A stretch of DNA of 8,662 bases from Candidatus Altarchaeota archaeon (GCA_016935655.1 JAFGQM010000129.1:1-8662), one strand, 5' to 3'. Counted from the first letter of the stretch, positions 1 to 6,807 are shown. Notes: generated by a model not told the origin, from the letters alone. Numbers and translations: made by a program.

Positions 1-722
1 AAAAGCTCCTCAGAGGCGTAATAATAAAGCAAAACTGCTGCGATCGGAATTGACAATGCAAGCATAAAGATTATCAATAATGGCAGAGGGTGCGGGGGCA
101 GTTGAAACCTGTATTCTCCCTCCCTAGGCGACTCAAAGACGAAACTTATGGCATCCCTGCTAACAAACCATATAAGAGGTATATATAGCAGCAATCCGAC
201 GAATGAGGTAAAGGGCATGTTACTGGCAATACCTATGATAGATACTCCAAGTAGCAGAAAGACCGTGATTAGAATTAGAATCAATGCACTTTCCGCCGAC
301 ATGGGCTTTCCATGGCTGTACACAACCTTTTTGGACATGGTACGATTTTTCGCACCTGCATAATCAATTTGGTAATCCTTAGCCAGACTGGTTATCTCTT
401 TGTCGGGCCTTAATCCTATCTCATTTATGCCTCTTCTAACCGATGGTTTATCATATCCCAGGTCAGGCAGAAGCTGCATTACACACTTTGCTGTGACCCC
501 CGCAAAAATCAATGCCATTATTGTCTTTCTAAGGGCAGTTTTATCATCCTTTTTAGGTAAACTTTTCTTTACTGCTGGTGCCCCCTTAATCTCTAGGATT
601 ACCTTTCTAATCTCTTCCCAGCTATGACCGTCTCGATTTAGACTAAGAATTACGTCTATCAAGGTCTCTCCAGATTCAAGCTTCTGAATCATATCCCTTT
701 TGGTTATATCGATCTTGGCCAT
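1..722 (-). CDS. Unrecognised membrane protein with soluble N-terminal half (partial, C-terminus beyond left edge)
   Basis: An uninterrupted minus-strand frame starts at ATG 722-720 and stays open to the window edge, giving 240 codons. Residues 1-140 are hydrophilic and charged. Residues about 15-50 look helical (GETLIDVILSLNRDGHSWEE). Residues about 64-104 resemble a helix-turn-helix (AGVTAKCVMQLLPDLGYDKP followed by SVRRGINEIGL), but I cannot assign a DNA-binding family. Three hydrophobic segments follow at about 145-167 (ALILILITVFLLLGVSIIGI), 171-188 and 212-235, so the visible C-terminal part is membrane-embedded and the protein probably continues with more segments or an outer domain. 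There is no signal peptide, so the N-terminal half is probably cytoplasmic. The gene diverges from thiL with 39 bp between starts, which leaves little room for separate promoters. I do not recognise the family; a membrane-tethered regulator is one reading. The frame itself is well supported by its length and by the hydrophobic pattern; the function is unknown. Confidence 0.72.
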   Translation of the reverse strand, partial: MAKIDITKRDMIQKLESGETLIDVILSLNRDGHSWEEIRKVILEIKGAPAVKKSLPKKDDKTALRKTIMALIFAGVTAKCVMQLLPDLGYDKPSVRRGINEIGLRPDKEITSLAKDYQIDYAGAKNRTMSKKVVYSHGKPMSAESALILILITVFLLLGVSIIGIASNMPFTSFVGLLLYIPLIWFVSRDAISFVFESPREGEYRFQLPPHPLPLLIIFMLALSIPIAAVLLYYYASEEL

Positions 723-761
723 CGAATCCACAATTTTCTTGTCCTAACTTGAAACTTAACT
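723..761. promoter_or_regulatory. Short divergent intergenic region between the membrane-protein gene and thiL
   Basis: Only 39 bp separate two divergent start codons, so both promoters must fit here or reach into the opposite coding sequence. There is no Shine-Dalgarno before thiL, which suggests a leaderless or very short-leader mRNA. A TATA-like ttatatc lies at 704-710 inside the divergent gene, and AT-rich acaattttct at about 731-740 is in the right place for a leaderless thiL start. On the minus strand, TTAAGTTT at about 750-757 lies roughly 30 nt before the other start. All of these boxes are weak matches read by eye. Confidence 0.35.
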
Positions 762-1757
762 ATGAAACTAAAACAGCTGGGCGAAGAAAAACTTGTGGCA
801 TGGATAAAGCAATTGGCAGGGGAGAGGAAAGGCACCGTCCTAGGCATAGGCGACGATTCTGCAGTCGTTAGGATAGGCCAAGAGTACATAGTCCTGACCT
901 CTGACATGATACAGGAAAAAACCCACATCTATGATGGTATGAGCCATTTCCAGGCCGGAAGGAAGGTCGCTGTCTGCAATTTCTCGGATCTCGCGGCCAT
1001 GGGCGCTGAACCCGTCGGTTTCCTTTTCTCTCTCGGAATTGACGATTCTGAGCTGTTCCAGAACTTTAAGGAGATCTTTAGGGGCGTTGAGACTGTCTGT
1101 GCTGAGGTGGGCGCGACCTTCTTAGGCGGCGACATGAACAAAAGCCAAAAGCTGGTGCTCTCGGGCTTTGCAATAGGAAAGATAGAAAAAAAGCACCTTA
1201 TGACGCGCAAGGGCGCGCAGGCGGGGGACATAGTAGCGGTAACTGGGCATATCGGTTCTTCAGCCTGTGGTTGGAAGATACTAGAAAAGAGGCTGCCTTT
1301 GGAGAAGTTCCCAGAAGAAGAGAGGGAGAAGATAGAAGGGAACATCTTGAGCGCAAGTCTAATGCCTGAGGCCAGGGTCAAAGAGGGTAGGATACTCGCA
1401 AAGTCGGGCTATGTGACCTCATGCATCGATATAACAGACGGTCTTGCAATCTCCTTAAAGTATCTACAAAACGACTGCGGGTTTTGGATAGACGAGGATA
1501 GGATACCCGTGAGGCGGGAGATAGACTGGGTCTGCGACAAGTTCGGGCTTGACAAGGACGAGATAGTCTACCGCATAGGCGAGGACTTTGAACTACTCTG
1601 CACGATCAGGCCCCAAGGCTGGGAATACCTCAAAAAGAGAATCAAGGGATTGAATGAGATCGGGAGGGTTACGGAGGGTAACAGAGTTAAGCTGAAAAGA
1701 GGAGATGGCAGGGTGGAGACTTTAAGGCTGTCCGGCTACAATCATTTCGAAGGCTAG
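762..1757 (+). CDS. thiL: Thiamine-monophosphate kinase
   Basis: ThiL phosphorylates thiamine monophosphate with ATP to give thiamine diphosphate, the active cofactor (EC 2.7.4.16), in the cytoplasm. The 331-residue length is usual for the family, and the family's motifs appear in order: GIGDDSAV at 28-35 (metal- and phosphate-binding Asp pair), TSDM at 46-49, NFSDLAAMGAEP at 73-84, GGDMNKS at 122-128, DITDGL at 223-228 and GEDFELL at 273-279. The end (GYNHFEG) also fits the family. The fold is the PurM/SelD-like ATP-binding fold. The ATG at 762 matches the normal N-terminus; no Shine-Dalgarno precedes it. Its last 36 bp overlap, on the opposite strand, the end of the small membrane ORF at 1722-1964. 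No other thiamine gene is present. The assignment is secure. Confidence 0.96.
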   Translation: MKLKQLGEEKLVAWIKQLAGERKGTVLGIGDDSAVVRIGQEYIVLTSDMIQEKTHIYDGMSHFQAGRKVAVCNFSDLAAMGAEPVGFLFSLGIDDSELFQNFKEIFRGVETVCAEVGATFLGGDMNKSQKLVLSGFAIGKIEKKHLMTRKGAQAGDIVAVTGHIGSSACGWKILEKRLPLEKFPEEEREKIEGNILSASLMPEARVKEGRILAKSGYVTSCIDITDGLAISLKYLQNDCGFWIDEDRIPVRREIDWVCDKFGLDKDEIVYRIGEDFELLCTIRPQGWEYLKKRIKGLNEIGRVTEGNRVKLKRGDGRVETLRLSGYNHFEG

Positions 1758-1964
1758 CATCCGGCATAACCCCCCAAGGCCACAAAAATAAGTGCCGTTA
1801 CTACGGCCAATCTTGGCCTCATCTTTATGGGGGGTGCCATACCTCTCCACGACCACAAAAGGTGCGAAAAGAATAAAGGCCAGGGGCTCAAAAACTTGCA
1901 CTATAAAATAGGTGAGGATCGCAAAGGCAAAGTACATGATCCAGCCCCATCTGCTTGGCCCCAT
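1722..1964 (-). CDS. Probable small two-helix membrane protein downstream of GMP synthase subunit
   Basis: An 80-residue frame begins with ATG at 1964-1962, two bases after the stop of the GMP synthase gene (TAG-AT-ATG), a spacing typical of operon genes. Two hydrophobic stretches lie at about residues 8-24 (WIMYFAFAILTYFIVQV) and 26-40 (PLAFILFAPFVVVER), followed by a polar tail (TPHKDEAKIG). Codons in the hydrophobic part look like those of neighbouring genes. The last 25 or so residues are less convincing: they are rich in Cys and Gly, include CGT and CGG arginine codons that are otherwise uncommon here, and overlap the end of thiL antisense by 36 bp. No Shine-Dalgarno is visible, so translation would rely on coupling to the upstream gene. 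The same frame is open further upstream inside the GMP synthase gene, but that part is a shadow. Without this gene the 1758-1966 interval would be empty. I recognise no family. Confidence 0.5.
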   Translation of the reverse strand: MGPSRWGWIMYFAFAILTYFIVQVFEPLAFILFAPFVVVERYGTPHKDEAKIGRSNGTYFCGLGGLCRMLAFEMIVAGQP

Positions 1965-1966
1965 AT

Positions 1967-2908
1967 CTATATATACTCTATCGTGCTCGGGGGTTTCCCG
2001 GTTATGTCGTAAAGCACTTTCACAACAGAGGGTATCTGAGTCACTATCCTCCTCTGGATTTTGATGAGGACGTCCCACGGTATCTTCGTCGGCGTTGCAG
2101 TGAGCGCATCCTTGCTGTCCACAGACCTTACGACAATTATATTGCCAAAAGCCCTCTTATCCCCGCTTAGCCCGGTTGCCTTGTCGTTTAAGAGAACGGC
2201 AAAGCTCTGGAACGCTCCAAACTGCTTTGTCTCCTCCTCGACTATGACATGCGCCTTTTTTACTATTGCAACGCGCTCCGGCGTGACCTCTCCAATCACC
2301 CTCGCAGACAATCCTGGGCCTGGGAAAGGCATCCTTTCATAGCATTCCTTCGGCAGGCCGAGTTCCTTGGCCACAATCCTGACCTCCGGCTTATACAAAT
2401 CTATGAGTGGCTCCATGACCTTTTCAAGACCCCATTGCTGTGGGTTAACCCCTATCTGCTCTAAGACATTGTGCTGGGTCTTTACGCCGCCTGCTGTCTC
2501 CTTGACGTCTGCGGCTATGGTCCCTTGGAACATGAACTTCGCGCTTGATTCTTTGACCGCCCTTCCCAGGACAGTGTAAAATATATTCCTGAAGGCTTTC
2601 CTCTTATCTTCCGGGTCTGTCTTGCCCTTGAGTGCTTTGAAGAACTCATCTGCGACATCAAGCACCTCCACGGTCATACCCAGCCTTGCAAAATCCTCCT
2701 TTACCCCCTCAGGTTCGCCTTCCCTCATCAGACCATCGTCCAAGAAGACCACCCTCAGATTGTTTCCAACGGCTTTGTGGGCCAATACCGCCACTACGGA
2801 ACTGTCCACTCCCCCGGACAAAGCCACAATAGATCTCTTTTGCCCCACAGCCGATCTGATCTCAGCCATCTTTTCCTGAATAAATTCTTTAGGTTTGAAG
2901 TTTTCCAT
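1967..2908 (-). CDS. guaAB: GMP synthase (glutamine-hydrolysing), ATP-pyrophosphatase subunit B
   Basis: This subunit adenylates XMP and aminates it to GMP, the last step of de novo guanine nucleotide synthesis (EC 6.3.5.2). In many archaea the glutaminase half is a separate protein; it is not in this window. At 313 residues this is the stand-alone B type. The ATP-binding PP-loop is SGGVDSS at 31-37. Other family signatures are LDDGLMREGE at 56-65, QGTIAADVKET at 128-138, KTQHNV at 143-148, MPFPGPGLSARVIGE at 193-207 and the dimerisation end from about 265, closing with KPPSTIEYI. The start ATG has a good Shine-Dalgarno (AGAGGG, 5 nt upstream). The gene lies 20 bp after the acylphosphatase stop and 2 bp before the small membrane ORF, so it is probably co-transcribed with both. 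No key residue appears to be missing. Confidence 0.97.
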   Translation of the reverse strand: MENFKPKEFIQEKMAEIRSAVGQKRSIVALSGGVDSSVVAVLAHKAVGNNLRVVFLDDGLMREGEPEGVKEDFARLGMTVEVLDVADEFFKALKGKTDPEDKRKAFRNIFYTVLGRAVKESSAKFMFQGTIAADVKETAGGVKTQHNVLEQIGVNPQQWGLEKVMEPLIDLYKPEVRIVAKELGLPKECYERMPFPGPGLSARVIGEVTPERVAIVKKAHVIVEEETKQFGAFQSFAVLLNDKATGLSGDKRAFGNIIVVRSVDSKDALTATPTKIPWDVLIKIQRRIVTQIPSVVKVLYDITGKPPSTIEYI

Positions 2909-2913
2909 TTTTG

Positions 2914-2919
2914 CCCTCT
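2914..2919 (-). promoter_or_regulatory. Ribosome binding site of the GMP synthase B subunit gene
   Basis: Minus-strand AGAGGG lies 5 nt before the ATG at 2908, in the 20-bp gap after the acylphosphatase stop. It fixes the start codon and shows that this internal operon gene is initiated with a Shine-Dalgarno, unlike the apparently leaderless or coupled genes around it. Confidence 0.7.
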
Positions 2920-2928
2920 TTCAGAGAA

Positions 2929-3204
2929 TTAGTAAGTGATAAAGAAGGTATTGTACTGGCCAGTGTATTCCTCCCACTCCACATCCACCAAAGAAACAGC
3001 AGACTCTGGAGGCCCGTGATAAAGCCAGTCAACGACTTTTTTAACCTTGACCTTTTCTCCCTCCAAGAGAACCTCTACCCTGCCGTCCTCCAAGTTCCTG
3101 ACCCAGCCGTTGACGCCTGATTTAAGCGCCACATCCTTTGTCGTAGACCTGAAAAAAACTCCCTGGACCTTCCCGGATACGAATACATGAGCTCTTGCCC
3201 TCAT
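2929..3204 (-). CDS. acyP: Acylphosphatase
   Basis: Acylphosphatase hydrolyses carboxyl-phosphate bonds in small acyl phosphates such as acetyl or carbamoyl phosphate (EC 3.6.1.7). At 91 residues it has the usual size. The signature GKVQGVFFRSTT at 11-22 holds the phosphate-binding loop and the catalytic Arg19. GWVRNLEDGRVEV at 33-45 holds the catalytic Asn37. The end (FFITY) fits the final beta strand of the ferredoxin-like fold. Its ATG overlaps the stop of the MscS-type channel gene (ATGA, 4 nt), and there is no separate Shine-Dalgarno, so translation is probably coupled to the channel gene. The family is certain; the physiological substrate is not known from sequence, and the link to the neighbouring channel and GMP synthase may be only co-transcription. 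Confidence 0.95.
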   Translation of the reverse strand: MRARAHVFVSGKVQGVFFRSTTKDVALKSGVNGWVRNLEDGRVEVLLEGEKVKVKKVVDWLYHGPPESAVSLVDVEWEEYTGQYNTFFITY

Positions 3205-4283
3205 TTTGTTTTTTCTAGATATATGGTCTGCGTGGGGTACGCGAACTCTATCCCCTCCTTCTCAAATCTCCCCTTTATCTCGATGTTCATATCATGCTTT
3301 GTAGTACCCCAAAAATCGAGAGATTTTATCCAATAGATGACCAGTATGTTAAGTGAAGAGGCTCCAAATTCCGTGAACCAGATGAGGGGCTCCCTATCTG
3401 CTACTCCCTCGGTCTTTTTTATCACATCCCTCACTATCTCCACCGCCCTCTCGATTTTTTTAACTGGCGTGTTATAAGTAAGACCCATCGTGAACTTCTG
3501 CTTTAGTATAGTGTCCGGCTTTACATAGTTCTCTATGTTGGATTTTGAAAGAACTGAATTCGGTATTGTGACCACCGTATTGTCGAGCGTTTCTATCTTG
3601 CTGCTCCTCATCCCCACATCTACAACATCACCGTAAACATCCCCCACCTTCACCCTGTCGCCTATGCCAAATGGCCGGTCCATGAAGAGGCTTATACCGC
3701 CAAAGAGGTTCCCTAGGGTATCCTGTGCCGCCAACGCTATTGCTATACCGCCAATACCCAGGCCGGTTACAATAGCGGTCAGGTCGTAACCGAAGTTGGA
3801 TACAATCGAAAGGATGGCAAATATCAGGATCAGACCCTTGACGACCTTTTGCAGTATCGGTATAAGCTCGTCATCCAGCGCGGTTTCATTCCTTTTGGCA
3901 AAGGGCTTTAGGTATTCTATGATAATGACGTCTGCCAGCCTCAAAATGAACCAGACTATGTTCAATGAGACCAGCACCCCGAATACACTGTTTAGGAAAT
4001 CAAGCAGGCCAGATTCTAGGGTGAGCTGGTGGACACCAGTCCACACACCGAATATCACTATCAAAACAACTAGGGGCTCTTCAATGATATCCAATAGTAA
4101 GTCATCCAATCTGTTATTGGTCTTTTTCGTTACCTTTCTAACCTCATATTTGAAGAAAAAGTATATGGTTTTGCCAACGAGAAAAGACCCTATCACAATC
4201 AAGGCGAACAGGATATACTGGCCGATAGTGCTGCCCCAATAAACCGTCTGAAAAAACCCGTTTATATCCATCAGAATATCCAT
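3201..4283 (-). CDS. MscS-family mechanosensitive ion channel
   Basis: A 360-residue small-conductance mechanosensitive channel that would open under membrane tension to release solutes during hypo-osmotic shock. Hydrophobic segments lie at about 22-41, 66-86, 98-122 and 143-163. The pore-lining helix and its kink follow at about 168-200 with the Gly/Ala-rich GLGIGGIAIALAAQDTLGNL and then DRPFGIGDRV at 202-211, the start of the cytoplasmic beta domain. The late motif FAYPTQTIYL at 347-356 matches the typical end of the MscS vestibule. With five predicted helices it is longer than the three-helix E. coli MscS. The ATG at 4283 gives a short N-terminus; a second ATG four codons later is possible. 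The gene follows the symporter by 49 bp and overlaps the acylphosphatase start by 4 nt. A TATA-like element and a palindrome lie just upstream, so it may begin its own transcript. Confidence 0.94.
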   Translation of the reverse strand: MDILMDINGFFQTVYWGSTIGQYILFALIVIGSFLVGKTIYFFFKYEVRKVTKKTNNRLDDLLLDIIEEPLVVLIVIFGVWTGVHQLTLESGLLDFLNSVFGVLVSLNIVWFILRLADVIIIEYLKPFAKRNETALDDELIPILQKVVKGLILIFAILSIVSNFGYDLTAIVTGLGIGGIAIALAAQDTLGNLFGGISLFMDRPFGIGDRVKVGDVYGDVVDVGMRSSKIETLDNTVVTIPNSVLSKSNIENYVKPDTILKQKFTMGLTYNTPVKKIERAVEIVRDVIKKTEGVADREPLIWFTEFGASSLNILVIYWIKSLDFWGTTKHDMNIEIKGRFEKEGIEFAYPTQTIYLEKTK

Positions 4284-4295
4284 CCCGACCCAGTC

Positions 4296-4307
4296 CTCTA
4301 ATTAGAG
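4296..4307. promoter_or_regulatory. Perfect 12-bp palindrome in the gap before the MscS-type gene
   Basis: CTCTAATTAGAG is its own reverse complement. It lies in the 49-bp space between the symporter stop and the channel start, between the TATA-like tract (4314-4323) and the expected transcription start near 4290. A site there would be well placed for a repressor. It has no loop and no T-run directly after it, so it does not look like a hairpin terminator. One short palindrome could arise by chance. Confidence 0.35.
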
Positions 4308-4313
4308 CTCAAG

Positions 4314-4323
4314 AAAATAAAAA
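4314..4323 (-). promoter_or_regulatory. TATA-like or terminator-like T-rich tract before the MscS-type gene
   Basis: The minus strand reads TTTTTATTTT about 30-40 nt before the channel ATG at 4283 and about 10 nt after the symporter stop. It could be the TATA box of a separate channel/acylphosphatase/GMP synthase transcript, the T-rich tract at which archaeal polymerase ends the symporter transcript, or both. Confidence 0.35.
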
Positions 4324-4332
4324 GCCTGACCA

Positions 4333-5649
4333 CTATAATCTATCAACTAATGCGATTACAAGAGAGACTATGAGGCCTATAAACAAAGGTTCCATATTGA
4401 ATAGCGGCAGAGCCTTCCACAAAACAGTTGATGAGGCACCAAGGAATATGCACGATAGGATCGTTCTTTCCTTAAGTGGCTTGTCAAGCAAAATGCTTAG
4501 GGTAGGTATCGTCATTGCCGAGACCCAGACGCTCAAAAAGAATATAAGGGCAGGTATTACCTCCTGGAAGATGAGGGCCGAGACAAGGCTTGTTACCGCA
4601 AGCATTACCACAAACAGCCTGCTTATCTGCACGAGCTTATTGTCCCCGAGTTTTGTAAGCCTGCCCAAAACGTCATATGCCAGGCTGGTCCCACCCGCAT
4701 GTAAAAAAGAATCTGCGGTGGACATCAATGCAGACAGAAGGCCTATGAAGACTACTGCCTGCAGCTCCGGCGATAAAACGAGCTTGGTCAGTTCCAGGAG
4801 CACAAAGTCAGGATCCTCTACGCTAAGGATGGTCGAAGCTACAAGCCCAGAGATGACTATTGTGACATCTATAAGGAACCAAATGAGCACAGATACCAGC
4901 AAGGCCTTTCTGATATCGGCTTTTGGGTTTGAGGAGAAGAACCTTTGATATAGTGGCGCGCTGGTTATGGGCAAGAAGAACAGCAATATGCACCATAGCA
5001 GTATCTCCTGGGGCCCTATATATGCGACTGGATTGAAAGACTCACTCGGCAGGTTTGAAACAAAATCCGGTGCATACCCGAAGGCCCCATAAGCCAGAAC
5101 CCACATCCCCACCATCAGGAGGAAGAACTGGAGTACATCCGAATAGGCCACCGACCTCATCCCCCCGATGATGGTATACAGGGCTATTATGGAGGTTACC
5201 AAAACCATCGATTGCTCGAGGCTAAGCGGGAATAGGAGGGTCAGGATTTTACCTGCACCTATTATTGACTCTGGCACTAGGCAGTATATGCCTACAAGTA
5301 TAGCCGATGATGATATGACCTTGTTGCCGTAGAACTTCCCCAAGAAATCAGGCAGTGTAACCGACTCATGCTCTTTGATTCTTTTAAGGAACGGAATCAA
5401 TGCCAGGTTGCCTATGTAGAAGGGGATTATGAACCAAAGCACACCCATGCCCAGCGCATACGCAAGACCTACGCCCCCGATTATAGCACTGGAGCCGTAG
5501 AAGGTGGCCACTATGGTGGCTATTAGCACCCATGTGGATAGCGATTTGTTGGCCAAGGAGAAGCCCTCAAAACCCTTGGACCTTTTCCGAGAGTAGAACA
5601 CTATGGCAAAAATAGCTATGAAATAGGTGACTATGAAAAACTGTATCAT
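4333..5649 (-). CDS. Sodium:solute symporter (SSS family), substrate unknown
   Basis: An integral membrane carrier that would use the Na+ gradient to import a small solute. It has 438 residues and about 12-13 hydrophobic segments, at the short end for the family. The first helix (2-19) leads into the typical basic loop and FSLANKSLSTWVL at 30-42. FYGSSAIIGGVGLAY at 50-64 matches the unwound first core helix. GGMRSVAYSDVLQFF at 162-176 is the classic family signature. LMSTADSFLHAGGTSLAYDV at 308-327 carries the Ser310-Thr311 pair that aligns with the sodium-binding Ser/Thr of PutP. The PutP-type SDMSGW motif of the proline carriers is absent, so proline is not a safe guess. The ATG overlaps the stop of the ATP-grasp gene by 4 nt (ATGA), with no close Shine-Dalgarno, so the two are probably translationally coupled and functionally linked. 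Confidence 0.93.
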   Translation of the reverse strand: MIQFFIVTYFIAIFAIVFYSRKRSKGFEGFSLANKSLSTWVLIATIVATFYGSSAIIGGVGLAYALGMGVLWFIIPFYIGNLALIPFLKRIKEHESVTLPDFLGKFYGNKVISSSAILVGIYCLVPESIIGAGKILTLLFPLSLEQSMVLVTSIIALYTIIGGMRSVAYSDVLQFFLLMVGMWVLAYGAFGYAPDFVSNLPSESFNPVAYIGPQEILLWCILLFFLPITSAPLYQRFFSSNPKADIRKALLVSVLIWFLIDVTIVISGLVASTILSVEDPDFVLLELTKLVLSPELQAVVFIGLLSALMSTADSFLHAGGTSLAYDVLGRLTKLGDNKLVQISRLFVVMLAVTSLVSALIFQEVIPALIFFLSVWVSAMTIPTLSILLDKPLKERTILSCIFLGASSTVLWKALPLFNMEPLFIGLIVSLVIALVDRL

Positions 5650-6803
5650 CGTAATAGTGCCTTTATCCTCTGGACTTTGTCAATCATGCCATAAAAACCT
5701 TTGTCTCTTGAAAGACCTGAGGAAAAGACGCTACATACGGGATTCTGTGCGGGTATGCGAGAACCCTCTTTTGGGATATCGGCTATATCCCCAACCTTTT
5801 TCAAATCCCCGACAGTACAATCCCTGCCGGAAAATAATATCCCTTTGCACCAGTATCCCCCAGATGTGTTTACCGCTTCTATTCCTCTGCCCTCAATTGC
5901 ATCCAAGTGCATATTTACTAGATTAACTCCATAGGCACGTTGGATACAATCTTGGGTGTCCTGGAACCTCGGGTTCACCTCGATCACATAGGGCTTTTCA
6001 GCCAGTACGAAATCAATACCATTGCTGCCTCTTAATCCAAACTCGTTGCATATACGCTCAGAGATACTGAAAGCTTCTGCCCTAAGGCTATTCTCCAATG
6101 GGACTATGTTCCCACAGTACTTGAACTGCGCGCAATTGAGCTCACTTAACCCAAGAAGCTGTTCGTTTAGCGAGACTGCCCTGGACCCTTTATTGGATGA
6201 AATTACCGATACGCTAGCATTTATGCCTTGTACATACTCTTGCAGTAAGATCTCCCCATACTCCCGCAGTTGTGCCAATACTCCATCCAACCCTTCGACT
6301 AATTTGACGCCACAGCCCGATGAACCCTTTATAGGCTTTGTCACCATGGGGAAATCAAGGTTGGATGTTATTCTCTCCAATTCCCTCTTCGACCGTATAA
6401 CATAATTTGAAGGATGTGGTATATGCATTTCATCCAACCTACCGAATAATTCTGTCCAATCTCTCACCCTGGACACTTCTTCATATCCGTTACCAAATAT
6501 CGGACACAAGCCCTCCAGCATTCGTACGTATTTTGGATTGCATCCAATCTCTGATGTGAGCAGAAGCCCGTCTGGATGGAAGTCTTCTACAGCCATCTTA
6601 GCCTTCTCTACCAAAAGCTCAGGCGAGTAGTTTTTTATCGACGTTATCGGATTTCCTCCCTCATCAACTTGGTAGATGGTGTCTACATTGCCCTTTAGAT
6701 CAATATCGCCAAAGAAGTCCACCAAGCCTACTCTTAGTCCTGCTTTCTTGGCGGCTGTAGCGACCGGCCTGCAGTTAAGCCCCACTACAAGAACCGATAT
6801 CAT
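5646..6803 (-). CDS. ATP-grasp ligase (carboxylate-amine/thiol ligase type), substrate unknown
   Basis: ATP-grasp enzymes make an acyl-phosphate from a carboxylate and ATP, then couple it to an amine or thiol. The 385 residues show an N-terminal Rossmann-like pre-domain (ISVLVVGLNCRPVATAAKKA at 2-21, then VGLVDFFGDIDL), the ATP-binding lysine and glycine loop at 152-166 (PMVTKPIKGSSGCGV), the hinge LLQEYVQG at 186-193, GSNGIDFVL at 259-267 and the metal-binding VIEVNPRFQDT at 273-283 (Glu275, Asn277). A C-terminal domain (about 318-385) carries ADIPKEGSRIPAQNPVCSVF at 341-360. This order, including the late DIP-G-I-PVCSV block, resembles the archaeal and methylotroph group I know as COG2232 (predicted ATP-dependent carboligase); that label is from memory. 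The substrate is not known. The gene starts a minus-strand unit with its own TATA-like box and no Shine-Dalgarno, and overlaps the symporter start by 4 nt. The catalytic residues look intact. Confidence 0.88.
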   Translation of the reverse strand: MISVLVVGLNCRPVATAAKKAGLRVGLVDFFGDIDLKGNVDTIYQVDEGGNPITSIKNYSPELLVEKAKMAVEDFHPDGLLLTSEIGCNPKYVRMLEGLCPIFGNGYEEVSRVRDWTELFGRLDEMHIPHPSNYVIRSKRELERITSNLDFPMVTKPIKGSSGCGVKLVEGLDGVLAQLREYGEILLQEYVQGINASVSVISSNKGSRAVSLNEQLLGLSELNCAQFKYCGNIVPLENSLRAEAFSISERICNEFGLRGSNGIDFVLAEKPYVIEVNPRFQDTQDCIQRAYGVNLVNMHLDAIEGRGIEAVNTSGGYWCKGILFSGRDCTVGDLKKVGDIADIPKEGSRIPAQNPVCSVFSSGLSRDKGFYGMIDKVQRIKALLR

Positions 6804-6807
6804 AACG

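Noticed and set aside
929..1381. 150-codon minus-strand frame inside thiL
   Set aside because: It is antisense to a clear thiL with all its motifs, is rich in Ser and Pro as shadow frames often are, and shows no domain.
2061..2879. Several plus-strand frames of 70-93 codons
   Set aside because: All lie antisense to the GMP synthase B subunit gene, which has complete family motifs.
4370..4948. 192-codon plus-strand frame
   Set aside because: It is antisense to the symporter. Long open frames opposite a membrane-protein gene are common because hydrophobic codons give few stops on the other strand.
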